From contig CAZMAR010000005.1 in NCBI GenBank assembly GCA_964564635.1, forward strand, positions 1-64,000: a stretch of 64,000 bases of DNA, read 5' to 3'. Position numbers and translations under genes: made by a program. Numbering within the stretch: the stretch's first letter is position 1; every line of letters starts with the position of its first letter. The notes beneath the pieces are model-generated. The model was given only the letters and a program-made list of their open reading frames with translations. It searched no databases and was not told the DNA's origin. This DNA is from Tepidaquicella sp964564635. Lineage in GTDB: Bacteria; Bacteroidota; Ignavibacteria; Tepidaquicellales; Tepidaquicellaceae. Of the stretch, positions 8,766 to 18,233 are shown in pieces.

Positions 8766-9516
8766 TAATAATAAGTCTTTTAGAATTTAGTTCATTGTAT
8801 TTATTTCCATAATAGTCACCGAATGTCTCAATAATTTCAAGATTATTCTTTTTTAATTCACTTCTGATTTCAGTAAAACCATATAACTTTATCCTTTCAA
8901 TAAAATCAGGCTTTTTTCTTATGCATTCTTTGTATTTATTTCGTTTACAGATGTAAATATCCTTAAACACAAAATTATTTTCAATTCTTCTTTTTTGTAA
9001 GATTATGGTGTCTGGTAATATGGTTTTTGTAAATGGAACGAGGTATTTTATAACATAGTATCTATTTAAAAAATCAAACACAAAATATCCATTTTTTTTC
9101 AGTGAAGATTTGACATTGGAGAACAGTGAAAAATTTTCTTTATCATCTATAAAGTAACCAAAACTTGAAAATATATTGACTGCAATATCAAAAGAATTAT
9201 TAAAATTAAAATTTCTCATATCCATTACGAGAAATTTTATTTTTATTCCAACATCTTTATTATTTTTTAAAGCCATTTTCGCCTTGTTAATCATAAAAGG
9301 TGAAATATCTATTCCCGTTACATCATATCCCCTTCGTGCAAATTCCAAGGAATGCCTTCCAGCCCCACAACAAATATCAAGTAAAGATGTTTTTGTAGAG
9401 CAGTCAAGATTTCTTTGTATTAAATTTACAAATGTTCTTGTATCCTTTTCTTCTCTGTGTTTATAGAGTTCAAAGTAATATTCACTTGAAAACCATTTTT
9501 CATACCATTCATTCAT
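8749..9516 (-). CDS. Class I SAM-dependent methyltransferase
   Basis: 255-residue cytosolic methyltransferase with a complete Rossmann SAM-binding site: motif I is LLDICCGAGRHSLEFARRG, the acidic residue after strand 2 is in VTGIDISP, and FDIAVNIFSSFGYF is the motif IV region. The substrate cannot be read from sequence; the family covers small molecules, lipids and proteins. It lies between recR (18 bases upstream) and a lipoprotein gene that it overlaps by 17 bases. The neighbours do not point to one pathway, so this is probably a housekeeping operon filler. Confidence 0.85.
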   Translation of the reverse strand: MNEWYEKWFSSEYYFELYKHREEKDTRTFVNLIQRNLDCSTKTSLLDICCGAGRHSLEFARRGYDVTGIDISPFMINKAKMALKNNKDVGIKIKFLVMDMRNFNFNNSFDIAVNIFSSFGYFIDDKENFSLFSNVKSSLKKNGYFVFDFLNRYYVIKYLVPFTKTILPDTIILQKRRIENNFVFKDIYICKRNKYKECIRKKPDFIERIKLYGFTEIRSELKKNNLEIIETFGDYYGNKYNELNSKRLIIIAKKI

Positions 9517-9534
9517 AAATAAAGTTGTTAATTT

Positions 9535-10143
9535 TTAACAAGGAATTCTGCCTTCTATTGCTTTTGCAAGAGTAACTTCATCTGCAAGTTCTATATCAGA
9601 ACCAACTGGTAATCCCCTTGCAATTCTTGATATTTTAATACCAAGCGGTTTTAATAATTTCTGTAGGTATAAAATAGTTGTTTCTCCTTCTACAGTAGGA
9701 TTCAATGCAAGAATTAACTCTTCTATTTGAGGAGTTTGATTTTCATTTAACCGCTCTAATAACTCTTTAAGTTTAATATCTTCAGGTCCGATGCCATCAA
9801 GAGGAGAAATTCTTCCATGTAATACATGATACAGCCCTTTATATTCGTTTGTTTTTTCTATTGCAAGCACATCTTGAGGCTCTTCTACTACGCAGATTGT
9901 AGTTTTATCACGCTTCTCAGAGGAGCATATTTTACAAATATCAGTTTCTGTGATATTGCAGCAGATTTTACAAAATTTTATTTTATCTTTTACATCAAGT
10001 AAAGATTTTGAAAGTTTTTCTATTTTTTCTCTCGGTTGTTTAATAATGAACATAGCAAGCCTTCTTGCTGTTTTTCTTCCTATTTGTGGTAACGATGATA
10101 ATTCTTCTATAAGTGAGTCAAGAGAATCAGAAATGTTAGTCAT
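9535..10143 (-). CDS. recR: Recombination mediator protein RecR
   Basis: RecR, 202 residues, acts with RecF and RecO to load RecA at gapped DNA. The order is canonical: an N-terminal helix-hairpin-helix (SSLPQIGRKTARRLA), a four-cysteine zinc motif (CKICCNITETDICKIC), and a Toprim domain with CVVEEPQD, LHGRISPLDGIGP and LALNPTVEGETT, then a Walker-B-like C-terminal tail (TRIARGLPVGSDIELAD in the family; here SRIARGLPVGSDIE). It sits 28 bases after ybaB, the usual ybaB-recR pairing, though dnaX is not next to it here. Confidence 0.97.
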   Translation of the reverse strand: MTNISDSLDSLIEELSSLPQIGRKTARRLAMFIIKQPREKIEKLSKSLLDVKDKIKFCKICCNITETDICKICSSEKRDKTTICVVEEPQDVLAIEKTNEYKGLYHVLHGRISPLDGIGPEDIKLKELLERLNENQTPQIEELILALNPTVEGETTILYLQKLLKPLGIKISRIARGLPVGSDIELADEVTLAKAIEGRIPC

Positions 10144-10171
10144 AGTTATTAAAATTCTATTATTTAAAAAA

Positions 10172-10504
10172 TTAAAAGCCCAGATTAAGTCCTGGAATAT
10201 TTGGAATCATTCCGGAAGTTACTTTTTGCATTTCTTCATTATATAATTTCTGAGCACTTTCATAAGCTTTATTTATTGCTGCAATGAGTAAATCTTCCAG
10301 TAATTCAGGTTCGTCAGGATTAATTATTTCTTTTTCTATTTCTATTTTTAAGATTTGATTTTTCCCATTTATAGTAACCTTTACCATACCACCACCAGCT
10401 TCTTCTGTAATTGTTTTGTTTTCTAATTCTTCCTGAATCTTTTGCATTTTATCCTGCATCATTTTTACCTGCTTTAGCATTTCTTGCATTTGATTTGGTT
10501 TCAT
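10172..10504 (-). CDS. ybaB: YbaB/EbfC nucleoid-associated protein
   Basis: 110-residue dimeric DNA-binding protein of the YbaB/EbfC family. The N-terminal helix is Met/Gln-rich (MLKQVKMMQDKMQKIQEEL). It is followed by the beta part with AGGGMVKVTINGKNQILKIE and a conserved EDLLIAAINKA helix. A good ribosome binding site (AAGGAGATAT) lies just before the ATG. Its place directly before recR is conserved in many bacteria and supports the call. Confidence 0.95.
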   Translation of the reverse strand: MKPNQMQEMLKQVKMMQDKMQKIQEELENKTITEEAGGGMVKVTINGKNQILKIEIEKEIINPDEPELLEDLLIAAINKAYESAQKLYNEEMQKVTSGMIPNIPGLNLGF

Positions 10505-10530
10505 ATTAAATATCTCCTTATGTTTTGTTT

Positions 10531-11256
10531 TTAAAAATATAAATATTCTTTCCAGATTTTAAAAAGTTCCGCTTCTGCAAACACATCACCAATGCAGTAG
10601 TCAGCAATTTTTTGATATTCCTTATTCTTATATAATTCACCCACCATATCACCTGTAATACCTCCGCTCTTTGGGCTTTCTATACCTAATTGTTTACAAT
10701 AAAAGTCAAGAGAAAACTTTCTTCTTGCTCCTGTGGGTGAGTGCTTTAGAAATGTAAACTCTTTTAGTAAATCTATATGATATTCTCTGAAGTTAAAATC
10801 ACTGCCTGCCATAAGATTTCTTGTAGGTCTGACTTTTTGAATAAGGGATCTTAACATTAAATAGGGACAGTCAAATTCCCTGCCATTAAAAGTAACAAAA
10901 AGATTAAATCCCTTATCTGATATAGTTTTCCAGAAAATTTTTAAAATAGTTCCTTCATCTTTACAGATATAATTAATATTTTCATAACTTTTTTCTAATT
11001 CTATATTGTCTTCTTGGTTTGTATTTACCAGTACAGCACCTTTGTTTTCGTTAAAATCAAGCATTCCAATTGCAACGAGAAAAGAAGTCCAGGGAGAAAA
11101 TACAAGCGATTCAATAATATCTTTTTCTTTTTGCTCATCACCATTTGCCCATTTTAACAGGTAGTCCTGAGTATCTTCATCATAGCGACTGAAAAAATCA
11201 TAAGGAGCGACTTCTATATCAAAAACCAAAATCCTTCTTGAATCTATATTAGACAT
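10531..11256 (-). CDS. DEDDy-type 3'-5' exonuclease (PolB-like)
   Basis: 241-residue RNase H-fold exonuclease related to the proofreading domain of family B polymerases. The acidic residues are all visible: VFDIEVAP (first Asp and Glu), FNGREFDCPYL (second Asp), and the YxxxD motif in DYCIGDVFAEAEL. Such stand-alone proteins occur widely in bacteria and are presumed to act on DNA ends, but their role is mostly untested. The gene starts 3 bases after the end of bshB1 and is followed by ybaB after 26 bases, placing it in a repair-leaning operon with recR. Confidence 0.88.
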   Translation of the reverse strand: MSNIDSRRILVFDIEVAPYDFFSRYDEDTQDYLLKWANGDEQKEKDIIESLVFSPWTSFLVAIGMLDFNENKGAVLVNTNQEDNIELEKSYENINYICKDEGTILKIFWKTISDKGFNLFVTFNGREFDCPYLMLRSLIQKVRPTRNLMAGSDFNFREYHIDLLKEFTFLKHSPTGARRKFSLDFYCKQLGIESPKSGGITGDMVGELYKNKEYQKIADYCIGDVFAEAELFKIWKEYLYF

Positions 11257-11259
11257 TTT

Positions 11260-11982
11260 TTATAATTTAAATAAATTTGAAATTTCTAAATTTAATGGTT
11301 CTGGAGAATAAAAAGGTTCTCCATATTCTACTCCGATTTTGAAACCATAAAATCTTGCTTTTGCCTCAAGGTTTTTAAAAAATAATTTACTATTAATATA
11401 GGTTTTATATTGTTCCTTAATACCAGGCTTATAGAACTGTGATGAGTATGCTTTAATGGATTTTATTTTTGTTTTAAAGGTATCGCTTATGTCAATAATA
11501 AAACTAATAGGTATATCATAAGCATGACTAAAATAAAAAACTTTTTTTGGTCTGAATGGCGTTGTATTATCAACTTTTAATTTCAATAATCCAGAGAAAT
11601 AAGCAGATTCTCTTATAAGAACACTTGCATTAATGTGGTCGGGATGTCGGTCGTATGGATAAGGGGCAAAAATAATTTCAGGTTTATATTTTCTTATTAT
11701 TCGGATTAATCTTATTTTATTTTTCATCGTGTTTTGAATGTCACCATCAGGTAGACAAAGATTTTCCCTTATCTTAATACCAAGTATTTTGGTTGCCTTT
11801 TCGGTTTCCTTTTTTCTTATACTTAAATTTCCACCGGTACTCAGTTCTCCCAGAGTTAAATCTAATATTCCACATCTGTAGCCATTCTTTACCAATTTTA
11901 ATAATGTTCCTGCAGAAGTTAATTCAATATCATCAGGATGAGCTCCTATAAATAGTGCATCAAGTTTATTATTTTTATCCAT
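11260..11982 (-). CDS. bshB1: Bacillithiol biosynthesis deacetylase BshB1-type
   Basis: 240-residue PIG-L/LmbE zinc deacetylase. The metal site reads IGAHPDDIELTSAGTL, with the second histidine in PYDRHPDHINAS. The LGELSTGGNLSIRKKE segment is typical of the BshB1 clade, which removes acetate from GlcNAc-malate in bacillithiol synthesis. No bshA or bshC is in the window, so the pathway is inferred from the subfamily only; an N-acetylglucosaminyl deacetylase of another pathway is the alternative. It opens the minus-strand operon toward recR and is divergent from the YdcF-like gene, 79 bases away. Confidence 0.85.
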   Translation of the reverse strand: MDKNNKLDALFIGAHPDDIELTSAGTLLKLVKNGYRCGILDLTLGELSTGGNLSIRKKETEKATKILGIKIRENLCLPDGDIQNTMKNKIRLIRIIRKYKPEIIFAPYPYDRHPDHINASVLIRESAYFSGLLKLKVDNTTPFRPKKVFYFSHAYDIPISFIIDISDTFKTKIKSIKAYSSQFYKPGIKEQYKTYINSKLFFKNLEAKARFYGFKIGVEYGEPFYSPEPLNLEISNLFKL

Positions 11983-12061
11983 ACTTAATCAATATAACAA
12001 ATATGCTTTTTTTATTAAATTACATTTTATTAATAATTACTTTTTTATTAACATTATTATT

Positions 12062-12733
12062 ATGAAAACATCGGAGTTAATAATTGTTGCCTGTCACGCT
12101 GTGTTTATTGGAAATAGTATAGATGATATTTATAATGATGATAAATGGGTTTTATTTTCATTTCAGAAAGGTGAGCCTATATATTATATTCAGCATTTAG
12201 AAGCAGGAATTAAAATGCTGTCTGAAAAAGAGAACTCTGTTTTGATTATTTCAGGCGGTAGAACCAGAGAAGAAGCAAAAAGTTTGAGTGAAGCGGAAAG
12301 TTATTATAAAATAGCAAAACTTAAAGATTGGTTTGGAAATAAAAATGTAAAAGAAAAAGTTTTTCTCGAAGAATATGCAAGAGACTCATTTGAAAATTTA
12401 TTGTTTTCTCTTTGCAGGTATTCAGAATTGTTTAATGATTTACCACAAAAAACATATTTAGTAACATGGAAATTTAAAAAAGAGAGATATGATTTTCATA
12501 GAGAAAGCATTGGACTAACTTCTGCCGAGTTTGAATTTATAGGGGTAAACAATCCCGAAGATTTAGAACTTGCAATTGGGAATGAGAAAAAAACACTTTC
12601 AGAATTCTATTCTGATCCTTTCGGTATTGAAGGAATTCTTCGGGAGAAAAAACAATTAAGGAACCCGTTGAAATTAATACATCCTTATAAATGTTCAAAA
12701 TTTGAAAATATTTTAGAAAAACTAAAATTTTAA
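12062..12733 (+). CDS. YdcF/SanA-like DUF218 protein
   Basis: 223-residue protein with a DUF218 (YdcF/ElyC) fold: the opening strand ELIIVACHAVF, the central LIISGGRTREEAKSLSEA, and the EEYARDSFENLLFSL segment. These are the family positions that bind a phosphorylated or nucleotide-like ligand. There is no signal peptide or membrane anchor, unlike ElyC and SanA, and it is closer to soluble forms also found in eukaryotes. Function is unknown. It is followed after 21 bases by an aminopeptidase gene. Confidence 0.75.
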   Translation: MKTSELIIVACHAVFIGNSIDDIYNDDKWVLFSFQKGEPIYYIQHLEAGIKMLSEKENSVLIISGGRTREEAKSLSEAESYYKIAKLKDWFGNKNVKEKVFLEEYARDSFENLLFSLCRYSELFNDLPQKTYLVTWKFKKERYDFHRESIGLTSAEFEFIGVNNPEDLELAIGNEKKTLSEFYSDPFGIEGILREKKQLRNPLKLIHPYKCSKFENILEKLKF

Positions 12734-12754
12734 TTTATTAATTAAAAAAATAAT

Positions 12755-13711
12755 ATGAATAAAGAACTTATTGACGCTGCATATAAAGCATTAACTGATT
12801 ATATGGGCCTTCAAAAAGATGAGACTCTATTAATTGTAACTGATGAAACCAGAAGAGAAATTGCAAATATTTTGCTTGTAACAGGACAACAATTATGCAA
12901 AGAGGCATTTCTTATTGAGATGAAATCACGGGAAATTAATGGAGAAGAGCCCCCTATTCAGATAGCAGAATTAATGAAGGCAGTTGATGTAGTAGTTTGC
13001 CCGACCGCAAAATCTCTTACACATACGAAAGCAAGAAGAGATGCTGCGGAAAAAGGGGTTAGGATTGGAACTATGCCGGGAATAAAGACTGAAACAATGG
13101 TAAGATGTTTAAATGCTGATTCTGGAAAGATAATAGAATTAACTAAATTTTTTGCTGATAAATTAAGAAAAACCTCACAGGTAAGAGTTGTTACAGACAA
13201 AGGAACGGATATTGTTATGCCAATTAAGGACAGAAAAGTGCTTGAAAGTACAGGAGTACTAAGGGAAAAGGGTAGCTGGGGAAATTTACCTTCTGGGGAA
13301 GTATATCTTGCACCCTGGGAAGATAAATCTTATGGGAAAATTGTTATTGATGGCTCTATGGCTGGAATTGGAATTCTTTCAGAGCCGATACATATTGAAG
13401 TTATTAACGGATATGCCGAAAAGATTGAAGGAGGAAAACAAGCAAGAATGTTAATAGATATGCTTGATAAAGCTGGAAGAGAAGCACGAGCCATTGCAGA
13501 ATTTGGTATTGGAACTAATTACAAAGCTGAGTTATGCGGAGAGATATTAGAAGATGAAAAAGTTTTTGGTACAATTCATATAGCATTTGGAAATAATCTT
13601 TCTATGGGTGGAAAAATTTCCGTCGGCAGTCATCTTGATGGATTAATAAAAGAGCCGGATGTTTATTTTGATGAAGAACTTGTAATGAGAAGAGGAAAAA
13701 TAAAAGAATAA
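12755..13711 (+). CDS. M29-type metallo-aminopeptidase
   Basis: 318-residue cytosolic leucyl-type aminopeptidase of the M29 (AmpS/PepS) superfamily. Likely metal ligands are seen in NLPSGEVYLAP (Glu), IAEFGIGTN (Glu), FGTIHIAFGNN (His) and SHLDGLIKEPDVYFD (His and Asp). The protein is shorter than classical 400-residue M29 enzymes, matching the compact subgroup. It would release N-terminal residues from peptides. The gene is followed by 347 bases without a gene. Confidence 0.85.
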   Translation: MNKELIDAAYKALTDYMGLQKDETLLIVTDETRREIANILLVTGQQLCKEAFLIEMKSREINGEEPPIQIAELMKAVDVVVCPTAKSLTHTKARRDAAEKGVRIGTMPGIKTETMVRCLNADSGKIIELTKFFADKLRKTSQVRVVTDKGTDIVMPIKDRKVLESTGVLREKGSWGNLPSGEVYLAPWEDKSYGKIVIDGSMAGIGILSEPIHIEVINGYAEKIEGGKQARMLIDMLDKAGREARAIAEFGIGTNYKAELCGEILEDEKVFGTIHIAFGNNLSMGGKISVGSHLDGLIKEPDVYFDEELVMRRGKIKE

Positions 13712-13918
13712 TTTTTTACTAATACTTTTATTTAGTTTGAAATAATAACAAACCAAGAAAGTTGTTTCAAAAATAAATAAACATCTGGAAAAGTAAAAAA
13801 TAAACTGCTTCTTGAAATATAAATTTCAGATTTTATAAATATCATCATAGCCTTTTGAGATATTTTTAGAACTAATAAATTTTAAGGTTTAAATATTTTA
13901 AAAAGCTTATCAACAATT

Positions 13919-13969
13919 TTTTAGATTTCGTAATCATTGGTTTGAAACAATTGAACCACAAATCTAAAA
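13919..13969. repeat. Imperfect inverted repeat
   Basis: Outer arms TTTTAGATTT (13919-13928) and AAATCTAAAA (13960-13969) are perfect complements. Inside them TGGTT and AACCA can also pair, leaving an asymmetric internal loop. There is no T-run after the right arm, so it does not look like a simple terminator on the plus strand. It could be a transcript structure or an operator. Confidence 0.4.
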
Positions 13970-14045
13970 TTTATGAGCAGTATTTTACATTCCGTTCGAT
14001 TTGTAAAACCGAGATTAATGCAGTGTATATAACAGAAAAATAAAT

Positions 14046-14053
14046 TATTTTTG
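14046..14053 (+). promoter_or_regulatory. Putative TAnnTTTG promoter element for the HIT gene
   Basis: TATTTTTG matches the Bacteroidota -7 element TAnnTTTG and ends 5 bases before the ATG. If used, transcription would begin at or next to the start codon, giving a leaderless message. No clear -33 TTG is seen at the usual distance, so confidence is low. Confidence 0.35.
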
Positions 14054-14058
14054 CAGTT

Positions 14059-14532
14059 ATGGAAAATAAAAATTATAATTTAAAAGAAGATTGTATTTTC
14101 TGTAAAATAATTAAAGGAGAAATCCCATCTTATAAAGTTTATGAGGATGAGGAATTTCTTGGAATACTTGATATATTCCCCAATACAAAAGGAATGACTC
14201 TTTTGATACCTAAAAATCATTTTGATTCCTATGCATTTGATTTGGAAGATGATATATATGCAAGATTTCTTTTAACAGCAAAGAAACTTGGAAAAATACT
14301 TGACGAAAAATTAAGAGTTCAAAGGACTGCGCTTGTAATGGAAGGTATGGGAGTAAACCATGTTCATATTAAATTATATCCTTTACATGGTCTTGGAAAA
14401 GATTTTAAACCAATGATTCCTGAGGGTGAAACATATTTTGAGAAATATCCAGGTTATTTAACCACACTTTTGGGTCCAAAAGGAAAAGAAGAAGATTTGT
14501 TAGAAGTTAAAAAGCAAATTGCAGGAGAATAA
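14059..14532 (+). CDS. HIT family nucleotide hydrolase
   Basis: 157-residue HIT-superfamily protein. The opening CIFCKIIKGEIPSYKVYED and DIFPNTKGMTLLIPKNH are standard. The histidine triad reads NHVHIKLYPLHG: the first two histidines, including the middle nucleophile, are kept, but the third position is Lys. That variant recurs in a bacterial subgroup. Substrates are likely nucleotidyl phosphoramidates or dinucleoside polyphosphates. It is followed after 22 bases by leuS, so both may be co-transcribed. Confidence 0.87.
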   Translation: MENKNYNLKEDCIFCKIIKGEIPSYKVYEDEEFLGILDIFPNTKGMTLLIPKNHFDSYAFDLEDDIYARFLLTAKKLGKILDEKLRVQRTALVMEGMGVNHVHIKLYPLHGLGKDFKPMIPEGETYFEKYPGYLTTLLGPKGKEEDLLEVKKQIAGE

Positions 14533-14554
14533 AAAATTAAAAATAAATTAAGTA

Positions 14555-17170
14555 ATGAAATACAATCACATAGAAATAGAAAAGAAATGGCAGGATTATT
14601 GGTATAAAAATAAAATTTTCAGAACTCCTGAATTAGACCAGTTGGATATAAACAAACCTAAATTTTACATACTTGATATGTTTCCATATCCAAGTGGAGA
14701 TGGTTTGCATGTTGGACATCCGGAAGGATATACAGCAACTGATATTATTGCAAGATATAAAAGGATGAGGGGATATAATGTATTACATCCAATGGGCTGG
14801 GATGCATTTGGATTACCTGCGGAGCAATTTGCAATTAAAAAGAAAATTAATCCACGAGTTGGAGTAATTGAATGTGTAAATCGTTTTAGAAAACAATTGC
14901 AATCGCTCGGGTTTTCTTATGATTGGGATAGAGAAGTAAATACCACAGATGAAAAGTATTACAAATGGACTCAATGGATGTTTCTAAAAATATATAATTC
15001 ATTTTTTGATGAAAAAGAAAATAAAGCAAAGCCGATAGAAGAACTTGAAATTCCTGAGGGACTGACTGAAGATGAAAAATATGATTATATAAATTCAAAA
15101 AGACTTGCATATCTTTCTGATTCTCCTGTAAACTGGTGTCCTGAACTTGGTACCGTACTAGCAAACGAAGAAGTACCGGAACAACTTGAAAAAGGATACA
15201 CTGTTGTAAGGCGACCAATGAAGCAGTGGATGTTGAGAATTACAAAATATGCAGAACGATTACTTGAAGGGCTTGAAAAACTTGATTGGCCTGAAAATAT
15301 AAAGAAGTTGCAAATCAACTGGATAGGAAGAAGTGAAGGAGCGACTGTAAAGTTTAAAATTAAAAATAATGAATCAGAAATAATTGAAGTTTTTACAACC
15401 CGCCCTGATACTTTATTTGGTGCTACTTATATGGTGCTTGCCCCTGAACATCCGCTTGTACAAATAATAACTACTGATGAATATCGTGAAAAGGTAAACA
15501 ATTATATCGAGAACGCAGCAAAGAAATCAGATATTGAAAGAACAGAACTTGATAAAACAAAGACAGGAGAATTTACAGGTGCTTATGCAATAAATCCAGC
15601 AACCAATACAGAAATTCCAATTATGATTGCAGATTATGTATTATTGAGCTATGGAACAGGTGCTATTATGGGAGTGCCCGGACATGATGAACGAGATATG
15701 GAGTATGCAGTCAAATATAATCTAAAAATCATACCGGTTGTAGTACCTCCGGAGCTAAAAGAGTTGGCATTAAAATATGTTGAGTCTAATTCTCAGGAGG
15801 TTGATGAAAAACTTAAAAAATATTTTAATGATGTTGAGAATGGGAAAATTTGTTTTGTCGACGAAGGCTATTCTGTTAATTCGGGTTTTATCTCCGGATT
15901 ACCGACTAAAGAAGCAATTGATAAAATTATAAAATGGCTTGAAGAGAACAATCTTGGTAAGAAAAGCATAAATTATAAGTTAAGAGATTGGCTTTTCTCC
16001 AGACAGCGATTCTGGGGAGAACCCTTTCCAATTATACATCTTGAAAATGGAAAAATAAAAGCACTGGATGAGAAACAACTGCCAATAAAATTACCTGATG
16101 TAAAGTTTTTTAAACCAAGTGGAACAGTAGAATCGCCACTTGCAACAATTGATGAATGGGTGAACACAATTGATCCAGAAACTGGTATGAAGGCTCGAAG
16201 AGAAACCAATACAATGCCCCAATGGGCAGGTTCATGCTGGTATTATTTAAGATACATAGACCCGAATAATGATAAAAGTTTTTGTGATAAAGAAAAAGAA
16301 AATTACTGGATGCCCGTTGATTTATACATAGGGGGAGCAGACCATGCTGTTTTGCATTTATTATATGCAAGGTTCTGGCATAAGATTTTATATGATCTTG
16401 GATATGTTTCTACTGATGAACCTTTTACAAAGTTATTTAATCAGGGAATGATTCTTGGAGAAGACGGCGTGAAAATGAGTAAGTCGAGAGGAAATGTAAT
16501 TAATCCTGATGATGTAATAAGGGACTATGGAGCTGATTCTATGAGAATGTTTGAAATGTTTCTTGGACCACTTGAAGCAACAAAAGCATGGAGTACTGAT
16601 GGACTTGCAGGAATTAACAGATTTATTAATCGTGTGTGGAGACTATTCATTGATGAGAATACTGGGAAATTAAATTCAAATATTAATGATGAAGAACCCC
16701 CTATTGAAGTTAAAAGGTTACTACATAGAACAATAAAAAAAATTACTCAGGATATTGAAGATGGAGATATGAAGTTCAATACATCAATTGCACAACTTAT
16801 GATATTTGTTAATGAGATGTATAAACAAAAAATATTAAATAAGTCAGTTTTAAAAACTTTTGTACTTTTACTTTCACCTTTTGCTCCGCATATATCGGAG
16901 GAATTATGGTCAAGATTAGGTGAATCAGAATCTCTTGCATATCATCCCTGGCCATCTTATGATGAAGAACTTACAAAAGCTGAAAAGGTAACAATCGTTT
17001 TTTCTGTTAATGGTAAAGTAAGAGGCAAAAAAGAAATGGAAGCAAATCTTGACGATAAAACTCTTGAACAGGCTGCTCTTGATGACCCAGCGGTTAAAAG
17101 ACATATAGCAGGTAAGGAAATAAAGAGGATTATTATTGTAAAAAATAAAATGGTTAATATTGTAGTATAA
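14555..17170 (+). CDS. leuS: Leucyl-tRNA synthetase
   Basis: Class I synthetase that charges tRNA-Leu, 871 residues, a normal bacterial length. The HIGH-type motif is in PYPSGDGLHVGHPEGYTATD, the editing domain carries TTRPDTLFGATYMVLAPEHP and GVPGHDERD, and the KMSKS loop is GVKMSKSRGNVINPDDV. The zinc-type insert lacks an obvious four-cysteine cluster. The C-terminal anticodon-binding part ends at FSVNGKVRGKKEMEANLD and IAGKEIKRIIIVKNKMVNIVV-type strands. The cognate tRNA-Leu(UAA) gene is also in this window at 34.25 kb. Confidence 0.98.
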   Translation: MKYNHIEIEKKWQDYWYKNKIFRTPELDQLDINKPKFYILDMFPYPSGDGLHVGHPEGYTATDIIARYKRMRGYNVLHPMGWDAFGLPAEQFAIKKKINPRVGVIECVNRFRKQLQSLGFSYDWDREVNTTDEKYYKWTQWMFLKIYNSFFDEKENKAKPIEELEIPEGLTEDEKYDYINSKRLAYLSDSPVNWCPELGTVLANEEVPEQLEKGYTVVRRPMKQWMLRITKYAERLLEGLEKLDWPENIKKLQINWIGRSEGATVKFKIKNNESEIIEVFTTRPDTLFGATYMVLAPEHPLVQIITTDEYREKVNNYIENAAKKSDIERTELDKTKTGEFTGAYAINPATNTEIPIMIADYVLLSYGTGAIMGVPGHDERDMEYAVKYNLKIIPVVVPPELKELALKYVESNSQEVDEKLKKYFNDVENGKICFVDEGYSVNSGFISGLPTKEAIDKIIKWLEENNLGKKSINYKLRDWLFSRQRFWGEPFPIIHLENGKIKALDEKQLPIKLPDVKFFKPSGTVESPLATIDEWVNTIDPETGMKARRETNTMPQWAGSCWYYLRYIDPNNDKSFCDKEKENYWMPVDLYIGGADHAVLHLLYARFWHKILYDLGYVSTDEPFTKLFNQGMILGEDGVKMSKSRGNVINPDDVIRDYGADSMRMFEMFLGPLEATKAWSTDGLAGINRFINRVWRLFIDENTGKLNSNINDEEPPIEVKRLLHRTIKKITQDIEDGDMKFNTSIAQLMIFVNEMYKQKILNKSVLKTFVLLLSPFAPHISEELWSRLGESESLAYHPWPSYDEELTKAEKVTIVFSVNGKVRGKKEMEANLDDKTLEQAALDDPAVKRHIAGKEIKRIIIVKNKMVNIVV

Positions 17171-17227
17171 CCGAAGATTTTATTGAATAAACTTGATTTT
17201 CCACTCATACAATAACCTGATTTATTA

Positions 17228-18139
17228 ATGGCTAAAATTATTTTAATTTTTTTATGTTTAGGTACTGGAATTTTAGTACGCAGGTTTAAGATTTTAAATG
17301 AGAGTGCTCCAGAAATATTAAATAAAATTTTAATATATATTTCACTACCTTCTCTTGCAATTTTGTATATTCCAAGAATTGAAATCAAACCAGATATTTT
17401 TTTCCCTGTTGCTGTTATGTGGATAGTTTTTTTGGGGAGTATATTGTTTATAATTTTGATGAGAAAAATTTTTAAGTGGGATAATTATACAACGGGCAGC
17501 TTAATTATGACCTCAGGCTTGTGTAATTCTTCATTTGTAGGTTTTCCCGTTCTACTTGCTTTCTTTGGTGAAGAAGGTTTAAAAACAGGAGTAATTATTG
17601 ACCAGGCAGGTAGTTTTTTTGTTCTTGCTACTGCAGGAGTTATTACTTGTTCAATATTTTCAAGAAGCAAATTTTCTGTAAGTAATATAATAAAAAATAT
17701 TATAGTTTATCCACCATTCATTGGATTTATTCTTGGTTTAATATTAAAGTTTTTTAATTTTCATCATTCTGAGGTAACTGAGGAAATTTTTTCAAAACTT
17801 GGTAGCCCGATTTTCATTCTTGCTTTGATTTCAGTTGGTATGCAACTAAGGTTTAGTTCACTTAAAGAATTTTATAAAGAGCTTTCATTTGGTCTGTTGT
17901 ATAAACTTTTGATTGCCCCGTTCATTATTTATATTTTGTATTATATAGTTTTCAAACAAAATTCTCTCACTGTAAATGTTAGTTTGATTGAATCTGCAAT
18001 GCCACCGATGGTGATGGGGGCAATTATGGCATCAAGTTATAATCTGAATTCTAAATTATCAAACTTAATGGTAGGCGTTGGTATTCCAGTTTCAGCATTA
18101 ACGCTTGCTTTCTGGTATTATATTATAAAATTTATGTAG
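17228..18139 (+). CDS. AEC family transporter
   Basis: 303-residue inner-membrane protein of the auxin efflux carrier (AEC) family, with roughly eight to ten hydrophobic helices in two inverted halves. Family signatures are LNKILIYISLPSLAI near the N-terminus, LCNSSFVGFPVLLAFFGEEG in the middle, and the C-terminal SAMPPMVMGAIMASSYNL. Bacterial members export organic acids such as malonate or malate, or unknown anions. The substrate cannot be assigned. It lies alone, 57 bases after leuS. Confidence 0.88.
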   Translation: MAKIILIFLCLGTGILVRRFKILNESAPEILNKILIYISLPSLAILYIPRIEIKPDIFFPVAVMWIVFLGSILFIILMRKIFKWDNYTTGSLIMTSGLCNSSFVGFPVLLAFFGEEGLKTGVIIDQAGSFFVLATAGVITCSIFSRSKFSVSNIIKNIIVYPPFIGFILGLILKFFNFHHSEVTEEIFSKLGSPIFILALISVGMQLRFSSLKEFYKELSFGLLYKLLIAPFIIYILYYIVFKQNSLTVNVSLIESAMPPMVMGAIMASSYNLNSKLSNLMVGVGIPVSALTLAFWYYIIKFM

Positions 18140-18233
18140 TTATTATCTATAATAATAAAAAAATTTTCTCCGTTAATTGGACTTTAACATACGATATTAT
18201 AACTATATTTTAAGTAAAAAAAAGAAATAAATT

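Larger units (their letters stand above)
13712..14058. other. Intergenic stretch with one inverted repeat
   Basis: 347 bases, AT-rich, with no supported gene on either strand. It holds an imperfect inverted repeat (13919-13969) and, at its right end, a TAnnTTTG element just before the HIT gene. No tRNA, riboswitch fold or terminator with a T-run was recognised. Confidence 0.6.
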
